This document shows positions 15,319-24,642 of a stretch of DNA of 64,000 bases, piece by piece. Position 1 is the stretch's first letter. Each line of letters begins with the position of its first letter. Below the pieces are notes generated by a model. That model did no database searches. It saw only the letters and a list, made by a program, of their open reading frames with translations, and had not been told where the DNA came from. The stretch is from Bradyrhizobium monzae (GTDB taxonomy: Bacteria; Pseudomonadota; Alphaproteobacteria; Rhizobiales; Xanthobacteraceae). The stretch is taken from NCBI RefSeq assembly GCF_021458635.1, contig NZ_JAIRDQ010000008.1, forward strand, positions 277,431 through 341,430, given 5' to 3'. The position numbers were made by a program, and so were the translations under genes.

Positions 15319-16374
15319 TCACAACATCAGTTCGTGCAGACCGCTCCATCCGGTGTAGAGGCCGACGAAGACGATCAGGGCCGCCGAGACGTAGGGTGCG
15401 CGGTGGGCGTAGCGGCTGAAGCCGCCCCAGTGTCGTTCGACGTGGCGCAGGCTGAGCGCTGCCAGAACGCCGGCCGACACCATCGTGATGGCGAGCCCGA
15501 TGCCAAAGGACAGCACCAGGACGAAGCCGAGGCTGAACTGCTTCAGCTGAATGCACAGCAGCAGCACGGTGATCGCGGCGGGGCAGGGGATCAGTCCGCC
15601 GGTGAGGCCGAACAGCACGATCTGCGCCGTCGTGACGTTGCGCCCGGCAAAGCGCTTGCGGATGTCGCCGGCATGGGCGCGGGCATGAGCGTCGTCCTCC
15701 TCGCCGAGATCCATGTGATCGTGCTCTTCGAACAGGATCTCGGTGGAGTCGCCGGCAAGCGCGATACGCGCCTTGAACGCATGCGGCTCGGGAATCTCCT
15801 CGACGCTTTCGAGGTATCCATCGCAAGCGGCGAACGCGAATGCCTGCTCCGCGCCGTCCTCGCGGATCGTGGTCACCTTGACGTCGCCGGCTGCGGGAAG
15901 CGCGCCGTTCTCGCTTCGGATCCGCCAGCGGGGCGGCACGCCGTCTTCAAAGACCTCCAGCAACAGCGGCAAGCCGGCCAGTGAGATCGATTGCGGCTCG
16001 TCATGGTGATGGTGGTCGTGCGCGTCGCTCTGATCTCGCCAGGTGCGCCACACCATCCAGCCGGCGATGCCGACGATGACGGCGGCGGACACCAGTTGCA
16101 GCCAGGCCTCGCTGCGTTCGCCGGACAGTTCCTGGCCGAAATACAGTCCTGCGAGCGCGATCGCCCAGACGATCGTGGTATGGGAGATGGTCGCAGACAA
16201 GCCGAGCAGCACGGCCTGAAGCACCGTTCCCCGCACGGCAACGATGAACGCGGCCATCATCGTCTTGGAATGGCCGGGCTCGAGACCATGCAAGGCGCCA
16301 AGCAGGATCGCGCTGGGCACGAACAGCCATGCGTGTGCGCTGCTCTGTTGGAGCAGGTGAGACAGGTCGGTCAT
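15319..16374 (-). CDS. RcnA/NicO-type nickel/cobalt efflux protein
   Basis: 351 residues, six or so TM segments. The N-terminal TM region has HGLEPGHSKTMMAAF, the diagnostic NicO/RcnA motif. A His-rich cytoplasmic loop (DAHDHHHHDE) and a large insert (about 125-245, containing EEHDHMDLGEE) separate the two TM halves; the insert is longer than in E. coli RcnA. It exports Ni(II)/Co(II). It lies 4 nt downstream of an RcnR-like repressor gene in the same direction, so the two form an operon. Confidence 0.9.
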   Translation of the reverse strand: MTDLSHLLQQSSAHAWLFVPSAILLGALHGLEPGHSKTMMAAFIVAVRGTVLQAVLLGLSATISHTTIVWAIALAGLYFGQELSGERSEAWLQLVSAAVIVGIAGWMVWRTWRDQSDAHDHHHHDEPQSISLAGLPLLLEVFEDGVPPRWRIRSENGALPAAGDVKVTTIREDGAEQAFAFAACDGYLESVEEIPEPHAFKARIALAGDSTEILFEEHDHMDLGEEDDAHARAHAGDIRKRFAGRNVTTAQIVLFGLTGGLIPCPAAITVLLLCIQLKQFSLGFVLVLSFGIGLAITMVSAGVLAALSLRHVERHWGGFSRYAHRAPYVSAALIVFVGLYTGWSGLHELML

Positions 16375-16378
16375 CTCT

Positions 16379-16657
16379 TCACTTCAAATAGGTTCGGACG
16401 ACGTCGATGAGGTCGGCGGCGCCCTTGGCCTTCTCCGGATCCTTTTCGTGCGCGGGATCCACGACATGATGGCGGATGTGGTCTTCCAGCAGCTCGGTGG
16501 TGAGACCGCTGATCGCGCCCTTCACCGAAGCCACCAGCATCAGCACATCGGCGCAGCCGATCTCCGATTCGAGCGCGCGTTCAACGGCCTCGAGCTGACC
16601 CTTGATGCGCCGGACGCGGCCGATGAGCTTCGACTTGTGCTTGATCGTGTGTGACAT
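16379..16657 (-). CDS. RcnR/CsoR-family metal-sensing repressor
   Basis: 92 residues (MSHTIKHKSKLIGRVRRIKG). The all-helical CsoR/RcnR/FrmR fold is clear. His3, a Cys near 34 (EIGCADVL) and a His pair in DHIRHHV match the Ni/Co ligand set of RcnR, whereas FrmR lacks His3. It should repress its own gene and the efflux gene behind it, releasing DNA on binding Ni or Co. ATG 16657 was chosen over 16711 because the extra residues do not belong to the family and would cover the operator. Confidence 0.88.
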   Translation of the reverse strand: MSHTIKHKSKLIGRVRRIKGQLEAVERALESEIGCADVLMLVASVKGAISGLTTELLEDHIRHHVVDPAHEKDPEKAKGAADLIDVVRTYLK

Positions 16658-16666
16658 ACCCATAAG

Positions 16667-16683
16667 ATAGGGGGGTACCCTAT
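16667..16683 (-). promoter_or_regulatory. Candidate RcnR operator (G-tract dyad)
   Basis: ATAGGGGGGTACCCTAT lies 9 nt upstream of the rcnR-like ATG. RcnR/CsoR-type operators are G/C tracts flanked by inverted A/T triplets (TACT-G6-N-AGTA in E. coli). Here a G6 tract is flanked by ATA/TAT halves, so the regulator would sit over the start region and block its own operon. Confidence 0.7.
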
Positions 16684-17093
16684 ATGAGTCAATCGGCGTC
16701 CCATGGCTCACACCTCAGGATGACAGGGCTGGCAGCGGAGAGGGCGACTCAGTTGTGCTCGGCCTATCATCGCCCGAGGATTGAGCGAGCAGCGCGTGGC
16801 ACAAAATCTCCAGTTGTGGATGGTGCTCCTCGCGGGGGTAACACTGTAAGCTTTTCCGTGTCTCCCGGGCCACGATTGTGCCCTCCAAGCAACATTCCCG
16901 TGCGATTTGACTGTTATCGCAGTCCGTTCGCATCAGCGCCGCTTTTTGGACACACCCAAACATGAATAAAATCACTCTAATGTTTCAGGGGCTGGGCTGG
17001 TCCCTTGCAGGCGGCGGGAAATCCCAAGGTCGATTCAAATCTTGGGTCTGATGTTCCGGGTCTGACAAGGGTTAGCCAAGGAAACTGGTCGCG
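16684..17093. other. Gene-free region upstream of ilvD
   Basis: About 410 nt, lower in GC than the surroundings. It holds the promoters for the rcnR-rcnA operon (left) and ilvD (right). A minus-strand frame at 16715-16975 has no ribosome site and a poor composition and is not called. I see no attenuator-like leader peptide or terminator before ilvD. Confidence 0.4.
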
Positions 17094-18818
17094 ATGGACG
17101 CCAAGACCAAACTCAAGCAGAGGCTGCCGAGCCGTCACGTGACGGAAGGCCCTGCGCGCGCGCCCCACCGGTCCTATTTTTACGCCATGGGTCTGACCAC
17201 CGAGCAGATCCACCAGCCCTTCGTCGGCGTCGCCTCGTGCTGGAACGAGGCCGCTCCCTGCAACATCTCCCTGATGCGCCAGGCGCAGGCGGTGAAGAAG
17301 GGCGTGGCATCCGCCGGCGGCACGCCGCGTGAATTCTGCACCATCACCGTCACCGACGGCATCGCCATGGGCCATGACGGCATGCGCTCCTCGCTGCCAT
17401 CGCGCGAATGCATCGCCGATTCAGTCGAGCTGACCGTCCGCGGCCACGCCTACGATGCCCTCGTTGGCCTTGCGGGCTGCGACAAGTCGCTGCCGGGAAT
17501 GATGATGGCGATGGTCCGCCTCAACGTGCCCTCGATCTTCATCTACGGCGGTTCGATCCTGCCCGGCAATTTCCGCGGGCAGCAGGTCACCGTGCAGGAC
17601 ATGTTCGAGGCCGTCGGCAAGCACTCGGTCGGCGCGATGTCGGACGAGGACCTCGACGAAATCGAGCGCGTGGCGTGCCCCTCGGCGGGCGCCTGCGGTG
17701 CACAGTTCACCGCCAACACCATGGCGACCGTCTCCGAGGCGATCGGCCTGGCGCTGCCTTACTCGGCCGGTGCTCCGGCACCCTATGAAATCCGCGACGC
17801 CTTCTGCATGACCGCGGGCGAGAAAGTGATGGATCTGATCTCGTCCAATCTCCGGCCGCGCGACATCGTCACGCGCAAGGCGCTGGAGAATGCGGCGGCC
17901 GTGGTCGCGGCGTCGGGCGGCTCGACCAATGCTGCATTGCACTTGCCGGCGATCGCTCACGAGGCCGGAATCAAGTTCGACCTGTTCGACGTCGCCGAAA
18001 TCTTCAAAAAGACACCATATGTCGCGGATTTGAAGCCGGGTGGCCGTTATGTCGCCAAAGACATGTTTGAAGTTGGTGGCATACCGCTTCTGATGAAGAC
18101 GCTGCTCGACAACGGATTTCTCCACGGCGACTGCATTACGGTCACCGGTCGAACGATCGCCGAAAATCTCAAAAGCGTGAAGTGGAATCCGCACCAGGAC
18201 GTGGTGCACCCGGCAGACAAGCCTATCACCGTCACTGGCGGTGTGGTCGGTCTGAAGGGCAATTTGGCGCCAGAAGGTGCGATCGTGAAAGTCGCGGGAA
18301 TGTCCAACCTCAAGTTTATCGGTCCGGCCAGGTGCTTCGACCGCGAGGAGGATGCTTTCGAGGCGGTCCAGAAGCGCACTTACAAGGAAGGCGAAGTCAT
18401 CGTGATCCGCTACGAGGGCCCCAAGGGCGGCCCCGGCATGCGGGAGATGCTCCAGACCACCGCAGCGCTGACCGGCCAGGGCATGGGCGGCAAGATCGCG
18501 CTCATCACCGACGGCCGCTTCTCCGGCGCCACCCGCGGCTTCTGCATCGGCCATGTCGGGCCCGAGGCAGCCATCGGCGGCCCGATCGGGCTGCTCGAGG
18601 ACGGCGACATCATCGAGATCGACGCCGATAACGGGACCCTTAACGTAAAATTGAGCGACGCTGAACTCGCCCAGCGCAAGACCAAATGGAGCGCTCGCGC
18701 GACTAACCATACGACGGGCGCGCTCTGGAAATATGCTCAGCAGGTTGGACCAGCAGTCGGGGGGGCAGTGACCCATCCGGGCGGCGCGCACGAGAAACAG
18801 TGTTATGCGGACATCTAG
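17094..18818 (+). CDS. ilvD: Dihydroxy-acid dehydratase
   Basis: 574 residues. The enzyme dehydrates 2,3-dihydroxy-isovalerate and -methylvalerate to the 2-oxo acids of valine and isoleucine synthesis. The family blocks are present: MGHDGMRSSLPSRE, CDKSLPGMMMA (cluster Cys), CPSAGACGAQFTANTMATV (cluster Cys) and GRFSGATRGFCIGHVGPEA. These are features of the IlvD/EDD superfamily; the length fits IlvD. AAGGAA about 10 nt upstream supports the start. The next gene begins inside its last 14 nt. Confidence 0.96.
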   Translation: MDAKTKLKQRLPSRHVTEGPARAPHRSYFYAMGLTTEQIHQPFVGVASCWNEAAPCNISLMRQAQAVKKGVASAGGTPREFCTITVTDGIAMGHDGMRSSLPSRECIADSVELTVRGHAYDALVGLAGCDKSLPGMMMAMVRLNVPSIFIYGGSILPGNFRGQQVTVQDMFEAVGKHSVGAMSDEDLDEIERVACPSAGACGAQFTANTMATVSEAIGLALPYSAGAPAPYEIRDAFCMTAGEKVMDLISSNLRPRDIVTRKALENAAAVVAASGGSTNAALHLPAIAHEAGIKFDLFDVAEIFKKTPYVADLKPGGRYVAKDMFEVGGIPLLMKTLLDNGFLHGDCITVTGRTIAENLKSVKWNPHQDVVHPADKPITVTGGVVGLKGNLAPEGAIVKVAGMSNLKFIGPARCFDREEDAFEAVQKRTYKEGEVIVIRYEGPKGGPGMREMLQTTAALTGQGMGGKIALITDGRFSGATRGFCIGHVGPEAAIGGPIGLLEDGDIIEIDADNGTLNVKLSDAELAQRKTKWSARATNHTTGALWKYAQQVGPAVGGAVTHPGGAHEKQCYADI

Positions 18819-19629
18819 GCGTGCCATTGTTGCGTTTGTGTTGGGGGCTACCGCGCTGGCCGCGCCGGCGGTCGCCTTCGACGGCGCGCCGGTCAACCCG
18901 AAGGATGCGACCATCCCGGTCGTGACCACCTTGCCCGGTGCTGCGGGTGCGGTGCGCAAGGCGACGCCGCCGGTCGTGACCCAGGAAACCTCTCTCAGCG
19001 CCCTGCAATATGCCGCCGAGGGCGGTCATCCGATCGCGCAGTGGAAGCTCGGCCGCATGTACGCCAGCGGCGACGGCGTGGCCCAGGACGACATGCGCGC
19101 CTTCGAATATTTCACCCGGATTGCCAATGCGCACGCCGAGGACAGCCCGTCGGCGCCGCAGGCGCAGGTCGTGGCCAACGCCTTTGTCGCGCTCGGCCGC
19201 TACTATCTGAGCGGCATCCCGAACTCGAAGATCAAGGCCGATCCGGATCGGGCGCGGGAGATGTTCTCCTATGCCGCCTCCTATTTCGGCAACGCGGACG
19301 CCCAGTACGATCTCGCCCGGCTCTATCTGAAGACGCCGGACGCCTCGCGCGAGGATTTCCGCTACGGCGCGCGCTGGCTCGGCCTCGCCGCCCAGAAGGG
19401 CCAGCACGAGGCTCAGGCGCTGCTCGGGCAGATGCTGTTCAACGGCGACCGCCTGCCGCGGCAGGCCGCGCGTGGCCTGATGTGGCTGACGCTCGCGCGT
19501 GACAGCGCAGGCACCGACGAGACCTGGATCAAGGAAAACTACAACCGCGCCTTTGCCAAGGCGTCGGACGACGACCGCGCCATGTGCCTGCAAATGCTGG
19601 AACAGTGGGTGCAGGGTCGACGCGAGTAA
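18805..19629 (+). CDS. Exported SEL1-repeat protein, ExoR-like
   Basis: 274 residues with a Sec signal (IVAFVLGATALAAPAVAF). The mature protein is a run of SEL1/TPR-like helical repeats: ALQYAAEGGHPIAQWKLG, then units at SYAASYFGNADAQYDLA and LGLAAQKGQHEAQALLG. This resembles the Bradyrhizobium ExoR group, whose Sinorhizobium member is a periplasmic inhibitor of the ExoS sensor kinase controlling exopolysaccharide and motility. Its ATG lies inside the end of ilvD. No ExoS/ChvI genes are nearby, so the role is inference. Confidence 0.8.
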   Translation: MRTSRRAIVAFVLGATALAAPAVAFDGAPVNPKDATIPVVTTLPGAAGAVRKATPPVVTQETSLSALQYAAEGGHPIAQWKLGRMYASGDGVAQDDMRAFEYFTRIANAHAEDSPSAPQAQVVANAFVALGRYYLSGIPNSKIKADPDRAREMFSYAASYFGNADAQYDLARLYLKTPDASREDFRYGARWLGLAAQKGQHEAQALLGQMLFNGDRLPRQAARGLMWLTLARDSAGTDETWIKENYNRAFAKASDDDRAMCLQMLEQWVQGRRE

Positions 19630-19650
19630 AGGCGGCAACCTCGGTGCCGT

Positions 19651-19686
19651 AGGGTGGGCAAAGGCGCCTTGGCGCCGTGCCCACCA
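19651..19686. repeat. Short palindromic dispersed repeat between convergent genes
   Basis: An inverted repeat, GTGGGCA-AA-GGCGCC-TT-GGCGCC-G-TGCCCAC (19654-19684), preceded by TAGG. From memory the TAGGGTGGGCAAAGGCGC sequence is a common REP-like element in Bradyrhizobium. It lies between the convergent ExoR-like and xthA genes and may also end transcription from both sides. Confidence 0.7.
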
Positions 19687-19701
19687 CCTCCGGGCTCCGG
19701 C

Positions 19702-20499
19702 TCACGCCGCCTCCAGATCAAGATCCGCCCACACCGGCACGTGGTCCGACGGCTTCTCCCAGGCCCGCACATAGCTGTCGATGCCGACATTGGCGAGTTT
19801 ATCGCTCGCCTGCGGTGACAGCAGCAGATGGTCGATGCGCAGGCCCTGGTTCTTCTGCCAGGCTCCGGCCTGGTAGTCCCAGAAGGTGTAGAGCCCGGGC
19901 TCGTCGGTGACGGCCCTGAGGGCATCGGTCAGGCCGAGGCCGAGCAGGGACTGGAAGCTCTCTCGTGTCTCGGGCTTGAAAAGGGCGTCCTCGGTCCAGG
20001 CCGCGGGATTGTGGACGTCGCGGGCATGCGGAATGACGTTGAAGTCACCTGCGAGAATCAGCGGCTCCTCGGTCTTAAGGCGCTCCTTCGAATACTCGAG
20101 AAGCCGCGACATCCATTTGAGCTTGTAGGGATATTTCTCGGTCCCGACCGGGTTGCCGTTAGGCAGATAGAGACAGGCAATGCGCAGCACCCCGCGCTTG
20201 AGTGTCACCACGCCTTCGATGAAACGGGCATGAGCGTCCTCGTCGTCGCCGGCGAGCCCCGACTTGGTCTCGTCGAACTTGAGCTTGGAGAGTAGCGCGA
20301 CGCCGTTGAACGTCTTTTGCCCGTGCGTCACCACGTTGTAGCCGAGCGCCTCGATCTCCAGCCGCGGGAACGCCTCGTCGACGCATTTGATCTCCTGCAG
20401 GCAGACGATGTCCGGCTGGCACTCCTTCAACCAGGTCAGCAGGAGGTCGATCCGCTGCCGGACCGAATTCACGTTCCAGGTGGCTACTCTGATGGGCAT
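19702..20499 (-). CDS. xthA: Exodeoxyribonuclease III (AP endonuclease)
   Basis: 265 residues, the usual length. It cuts abasic sites and removes 3-prime blocks in base-excision repair. The start MPIRVATWNVNSVRQR has the Asn of the family, the metal-binding Glu is in VCLQEIKC, the active-site Asp/Asn are in LAGDFNVIPHARDV, and the C-terminal catalytic pair is in EKPSDHVPV. The frame is open further upstream to 20658, but the family start is at 20499. Confidence 0.96.
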   Translation of the reverse strand: MPIRVATWNVNSVRQRIDLLLTWLKECQPDIVCLQEIKCVDEAFPRLEIEALGYNVVTHGQKTFNGVALLSKLKFDETKSGLAGDDEDAHARFIEGVVTLKRGVLRIACLYLPNGNPVGTEKYPYKLKWMSRLLEYSKERLKTEEPLILAGDFNVIPHARDVHNPAAWTEDALFKPETRESFQSLLGLGLTDALRAVTDEPGLYTFWDYQAGAWQKNQGLRIDHLLLSPQASDKLANVGIDSYVRAWEKPSDHVPVWADLDLEAA

Positions 20500-20633
20500 G
20501 TCGGCGGGCTCCGGGCAGGGGCCATGGTTAGAACAAAATGCAAACGTGCCCGTCAAGGACGCCGCAAAATCTCCCACAAAATTAACCCGGCTTAAGCCCG
20601 CCCCGGGCCATTGATACCGAAAAGGTTTTTCGA

Positions 20634-22964
20634 ATGGGATGGCCGGACAAATCATCACAGCGCACAGAGCCGCAAGACGGCCTGATCGGCGCGTTCCTGT
20701 ACTGGCTCGGCGGCTTCGAAATCGAGGACGGCCTGACCGCCGGTCTCAGCGAGCGCGAGCTGCGCCGCATCCGCGCCAAGCAGATCGACGCGGTCATGCG
20801 AGCCATCCCGGTGACGATGTCCGTCACCATGCTCAACGTCGCCATCGTGCTGATCCTGTTCTGGGGCCGGGGCTGGAACGATTTCCTCGCGATCTGGGGT
20901 ATGACGCTTGCCGTCACGGCCTCGCTCGCAGTGAGGGCATGGCGGCGCGCGCAGCAGAATCCGCCGCAGGAAGCCTCACGCCGCAAGACGCGGCAAATGC
21001 TGCGGCAGGCGTTTTTCCTCGCCGCGATCTGGGGAACGCTGCCGCTCGCTTTGTTCAGTAGTGTCGGGCCGACCAGCCAGCTGATTCTCGCCTGCCTGAT
21101 GGTCGGCATGATGTCCGGCGGCGCCTTCACGCTCTCGACCTTCCCGCGCGCGGGGCTCGTCTATCTCGCGACCATGACAATTGCCTGCGCCGGCGCGATG
21201 CTGTCGTGTGGTGCCGGTCCCTATGCCCTGACGGCGGTGTTCCTGCTGCTGTTCGCGTTTTTCATGGCGCGCAACATCGTCTCGCAGGGCAACCTGTTCC
21301 TCGGCAACCTCAAGGCCCAGCTCGAGCTCGAACGCCAGACCGAGATCATCGCGCTGCTGCTGAAGGATTTTCAGGAGAACGCCAGCGACTGGCTGTGGCA
21401 GACCGATGCCGAAGGGCATCTCACCGACGTACCGCAACGCTTCGCCGACGTCGCGCAATTGCCGCTTCCGCTGCTGAAGGGATCGCTCTTCGCCGACGTG
21501 CTCGACATGCTGTGCCCAGAAGACAAGGCCGCGGCCTACAACGTCGTTGGCCTGATGGAGCATGCCGAGCCGCTGCATGAGATGAATTTGAAGGTCGTTG
21601 CGGGCGGCAAGGCGCGGCTGTGGTCGCTGACGGCGAAGCCGGCCTATGACCGCGACGGGCAATTTTTGGGCTATCGCGGCTTCGGCCGCGACGTCACCGA
21701 GCGCTGGCGCGCCGAAAAGGCCGAGGCCGAGAGCCGCGCCAAGTCCGATTTCCTGGCGGTGATGAGCCACGAGATCCGTACGCCCATGAACGGTGTGCTC
21801 GGACTTGCCAGCATGCTGCTCGAAACAAAACTCGATCCGGAGCAGCGCGAAGCCGTCACCACGATCCACGAGTCCGGTGACAACCTCCAGCGCATCCTCA
21901 ACGACATCCTCGATCTGTCCAAGCTCGAGGCCGGCCGGTTCGCGTTCGAGGCGATCGACTTCACACCGCAGACGCTGGTCGAGACGGTCGCGACCGTGGT
22001 GCGCGCAAGCGCCAAGAGCAAGGGGCTCGCGGTCAAGGTCGAGCTCGATCCGAATCTGCCGCCGACGCTGCGCGGCGACGTCGCGCGCATCCGCCAGGTG
22101 CTGCTCAATCTCGCCTCCAACGCGGTGAAATTCGCCGACCAGGGCGAGGTGACGATCAAGGCCATGTGCCAGGCGCGCCGCGATCTGCTCGCGACCGTCG
22201 AATGGAGCGTCACCGACAGCGGCATCGGCATTGCGCCCGAGAAACTCGGGCAGCTGTTCTCGGACTTCGCCCAGGCCGATGCCTCGATCAGCCGCCGCTT
22301 CGGCGGCACTGGCCTCGGGCTTGCGATCTCACGGCGCATCATCGAGCAGATGGGTGGCACCATCGGCGTCACCTCGACGCCGGGCGAGGGCTCGACTTTC
22401 CGCTTCACGCTGGTGCTGCCGTGGAGCCAGGCGCAGACGTCCGGTCAGGACGCGGGTCGGGATGAAGCTGATGATCTCAAGGCCCGCATTGCGAGCCTCG
22501 ACCGGCCGCTGAAGGTATTGGTCGCCGAGGACGACGCCGTCAACCGCATGGTCGTGAGCAAGATGCTCGGTGCCTTCGAGGTCGAGTTGCGGGTCGTCGC
22601 TGATGGCGTCGAGGCCGTCGCGGCCGTCGCCGAAGGCGATTACGACATCGTGCTGATGGACGTGCGCATGCCCGAGATGGATGGCCTTGCCGCGACCCGG
22701 GCGATCCGCGCGGGAGGCGGGCGCTTCGACGCCTTGCCGATCATCGCACTGACCGCCAACGCCTTCCCCGAAGACGTCAGGATCTGCCGCGAGGCCGGCA
22801 TGTCGGACTTTTTGGCGAAGCCGCTACGGAAGCCCGCGTTGGCCGCGGCCCTGCTGCGCGGGCTGGACGGTCACGTGATGGCGGAGGACGCGCCGCTCCA
22901 GCCCGAGTTGATGCCGGTCGACGTGGAGTGGACGGACGAGGAAAGGCAGATGACCGGCGCTTGA
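20634..22964 (+). CDS. Membrane hybrid sensor histidine kinase (PAS-HisKA-HATPase-REC)
   Basis: 776 residues. Several TM helices fill residues 55-215 (for example VTMLNVAIVLILFW and MVGMMSGGAFTL). A PAS domain follows at about 240-355, then HisKA with His379 in MSHEIRTPMNGVLG, HATPase (GIGIAPEKLGQLF, GGTGLGLAISRRI) and a C-terminal receiver with Asp676 (IVLMDVRMPEMD). The lack of a DNA-binding domain implies that phosphate passes on to an Hpt protein elsewhere. It converges with erpA, 7 nt away. The signal is unknown. Confidence 0.93.
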   Translation: MGWPDKSSQRTEPQDGLIGAFLYWLGGFEIEDGLTAGLSERELRRIRAKQIDAVMRAIPVTMSVTMLNVAIVLILFWGRGWNDFLAIWGMTLAVTASLAVRAWRRAQQNPPQEASRRKTRQMLRQAFFLAAIWGTLPLALFSSVGPTSQLILACLMVGMMSGGAFTLSTFPRAGLVYLATMTIACAGAMLSCGAGPYALTAVFLLLFAFFMARNIVSQGNLFLGNLKAQLELERQTEIIALLLKDFQENASDWLWQTDAEGHLTDVPQRFADVAQLPLPLLKGSLFADVLDMLCPEDKAAAYNVVGLMEHAEPLHEMNLKVVAGGKARLWSLTAKPAYDRDGQFLGYRGFGRDVTERWRAEKAEAESRAKSDFLAVMSHEIRTPMNGVLGLASMLLETKLDPEQREAVTTIHESGDNLQRILNDILDLSKLEAGRFAFEAIDFTPQTLVETVATVVRASAKSKGLAVKVELDPNLPPTLRGDVARIRQVLLNLASNAVKFADQGEVTIKAMCQARRDLLATVEWSVTDSGIGIAPEKLGQLFSDFAQADASISRRFGGTGLGLAISRRIIEQMGGTIGVTSTPGEGSTFRFTLVLPWSQAQTSGQDAGRDEADDLKARIASLDRPLKVLVAEDDAVNRMVVSKMLGAFEVELRVVADGVEAVAAVAEGDYDIVLMDVRMPEMDGLAATRAIRAGGGRFDALPIIALTANAFPEDVRICREAGMSDFLAKPLRKPALAAALLRGLDGHVMAEDAPLQPELMPVDVEWTDEERQMTGA

Positions 22965-22971
22965 AGGCCGG

Positions 22972-23301
22972 TCAGATCGAGAAGCTGGTCCCGCAGCCGC
23001 AGGATGCCGTCGCGTTGGGATTGTTGACGCGGAACGAGGCGCCAATCAGGTCATCGACGAAGTCGACCTGCGACCCTTCCAGGAAGGGCTGCGAGGCGGA
23101 ATCGACCAGCACCACCGCGCTCTCCTGCTCGATGACGAGATCGTCGTCGGTGCGATCGCGGTCGATGTCGAACTTGTACTGGAAGCCGGAGCAGCCGCCG
23201 CCCTCGACCGAGATGCGCAGCATCGCGCCTGTGCCTTCGCCCTTGAGGATCTCCCCGATCCGGCGTGCGGCGCGGTCACTGATGGTCACGGCAGTCGTCA
23301 T
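22972..23301 (-). CDS. erpA: Iron-sulfur cluster insertion protein ErpA
   Basis: 109 residues of the A-type carrier family. The three cluster Cys are in GGGCSGFQYKF and SCGCGTSFSI. ErpA accepts Fe-S clusters and delivers them to target enzymes. The position opposite dgt-argS is the standard one in Rhizobiales. Confidence 0.93.
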   Translation of the reverse strand: MTTAVTISDRAARRIGEILKGEGTGAMLRISVEGGGCSGFQYKFDIDRDRTDDDLVIEQESAVVLVDSASQPFLEGSQVDFVDDLIGASFRVNNPNATASCGCGTSFSI

Positions 23302-23424
23302 TGTCAGTCTCCGATAGGCCCGCGGTCATACCAACTTCACTTGCCCAATTCATTTGGTATCCCGCGTCCGGCATAGTTAAGTGCAAGGATACGCAGAATC
23401 AAATGGATAGGGACTAAATTCGTC

Positions 23425-24633
23425 GTGTCCGTCGGAATGGCAGCCCCCCACGCGCCCTATGCCTGCGACCCCGATCGCAGCCGCGGCCGCCTGGTCCCAG
23501 AGCCGCCGAGCCGGACCCGGAGCCCGTTCCGGCGCGATTGCGACCGGGTGATCCATTCGACCGCGTTCCGCCGCCTCAAGTACAAGACCCAGGTGTTCGT
23601 GTTCCACGAGGGGGATCACTACCGCACCCGGCTGACCCATTCGCTGGAGGTGGCGCAGATCGCCCGCGCGCTGGCGCGCCAGCTTGGGCTCGACGAGGAC
23701 CTCACGGAAACCCTGGCGCTCGCCCACGATCTCGGCCATCCGCCGTTCGGCCATGCCGGCGAGCGGGCGCTGGATGCCTGCCTGAAGGATTTCGGCGGCT
23801 TCGACCATAACGCCCAGGCGCTCCGCGTCGTCGGCTCTCTGGAGCACCGGTATCCCGAGTTCGACGGGCTGAACCTGACCTGGGAGTCGCTCGAGGGCAT
23901 CGTCAAGCACAACGGCCCGCTGACTGACCGCAGCGGTGCGCCGGTCGGGCGCTACCGCGAGCACGGCATTCCCGTTGGCATCGCCGACTATATCAAGACC
24001 TACGACCTCGAACTCTGGAGCTTCGCCTCGCTGGAAGCGCAGGTCGCCGCGATCGCCGACGACATCGCCTACGATGCCCACGATATCGACGACGGTCTGC
24101 GCGCAGGCCTGTTCCACCTCGACGATCTCAACGTGATGCCGCTCACCGCGGAGATCATCGCCGCGACCTCGGCGCATTATCCCGATCTCGAAGACGTCAG
24201 GCGCGGGGCTGAGCTGGTGCGCGAATTGATCTCGCATTTGATCGGGGCGGTGTTCGCGGAGGCGCAGAAGAATATCGCAGCGGTCAGCCCGCGATCGGCC
24301 CAGGACGTGCGCCGGCAGAGCTGGGCGCTGATCGCGTTCCCCGCTGAGGTCGCCGAGGAGGAGGCCGCCATCAAGCGCTTTCTCTACCAGCATATGTATC
24401 GCCACAAGCGGGTGATGCGGGTGATGGCGGAGGCGGAACAGATCCTGTTCGACTTGTTCGCAAAATACCTGGCATCGCCGGCCGACCTGCCGCCGGAATG
24501 GCTGGCCGGGGCGGAGGCGGACGACGAGGGCGACCGGGCCCGCCGGATTGGCAATTTCATTGCCGGAATGACCGACCGTTTCGCCCTGACCGAGCACCAA
24601 CGGCTCTTTGACTCGACCCCGGATTTGCGTTAG
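23425..24633 (+). CDS. dgt: Deoxyguanosinetriphosphate triphosphohydrolase-like protein
   Basis: 402 residues from GTG 23425. The HD-domain metal ligands are in RLTHSLEVAQIARALA and LALAHDLGHPPFGHAGE, with the dNTPase signature RSPFRRDCDRVIHSTAFRRL before them. These enzymes cut dNTPs to nucleoside and tripolyphosphate and so control dNTP pools. The gene is divergent from erpA and 9 nt upstream of argS, the usual alphaproteobacterial arrangement. Confidence 0.94.
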   Translation: MSVGMAAPHAPYACDPDRSRGRLVPEPPSRTRSPFRRDCDRVIHSTAFRRLKYKTQVFVFHEGDHYRTRLTHSLEVAQIARALARQLGLDEDLTETLALAHDLGHPPFGHAGERALDACLKDFGGFDHNAQALRVVGSLEHRYPEFDGLNLTWESLEGIVKHNGPLTDRSGAPVGRYREHGIPVGIADYIKTYDLELWSFASLEAQVAAIADDIAYDAHDIDDGLRAGLFHLDDLNVMPLTAEIIAATSAHYPDLEDVRRGAELVRELISHLIGAVFAEAQKNIAAVSPRSAQDVRRQSWALIAFPAEVAEEEAAIKRFLYQHMYRHKRVMRVMAEAEQILFDLFAKYLASPADLPPEWLAGAEADDEGDRARRIGNFIAGMTDRFALTEHQRLFDSTPDLR

Positions 24634-24642
24634 GCGGCGCCC

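Noticed and set aside
16715..16975. Minus-strand 86-codon frame before ilvD
   Set aside because: No ribosome site, odd composition, and it would lie in the probable promoter region.
17421..18959. Minus-strand open frame of 512 codons
   Set aside because: Antisense to ilvD, a well-supported gene; no recognisable domains.
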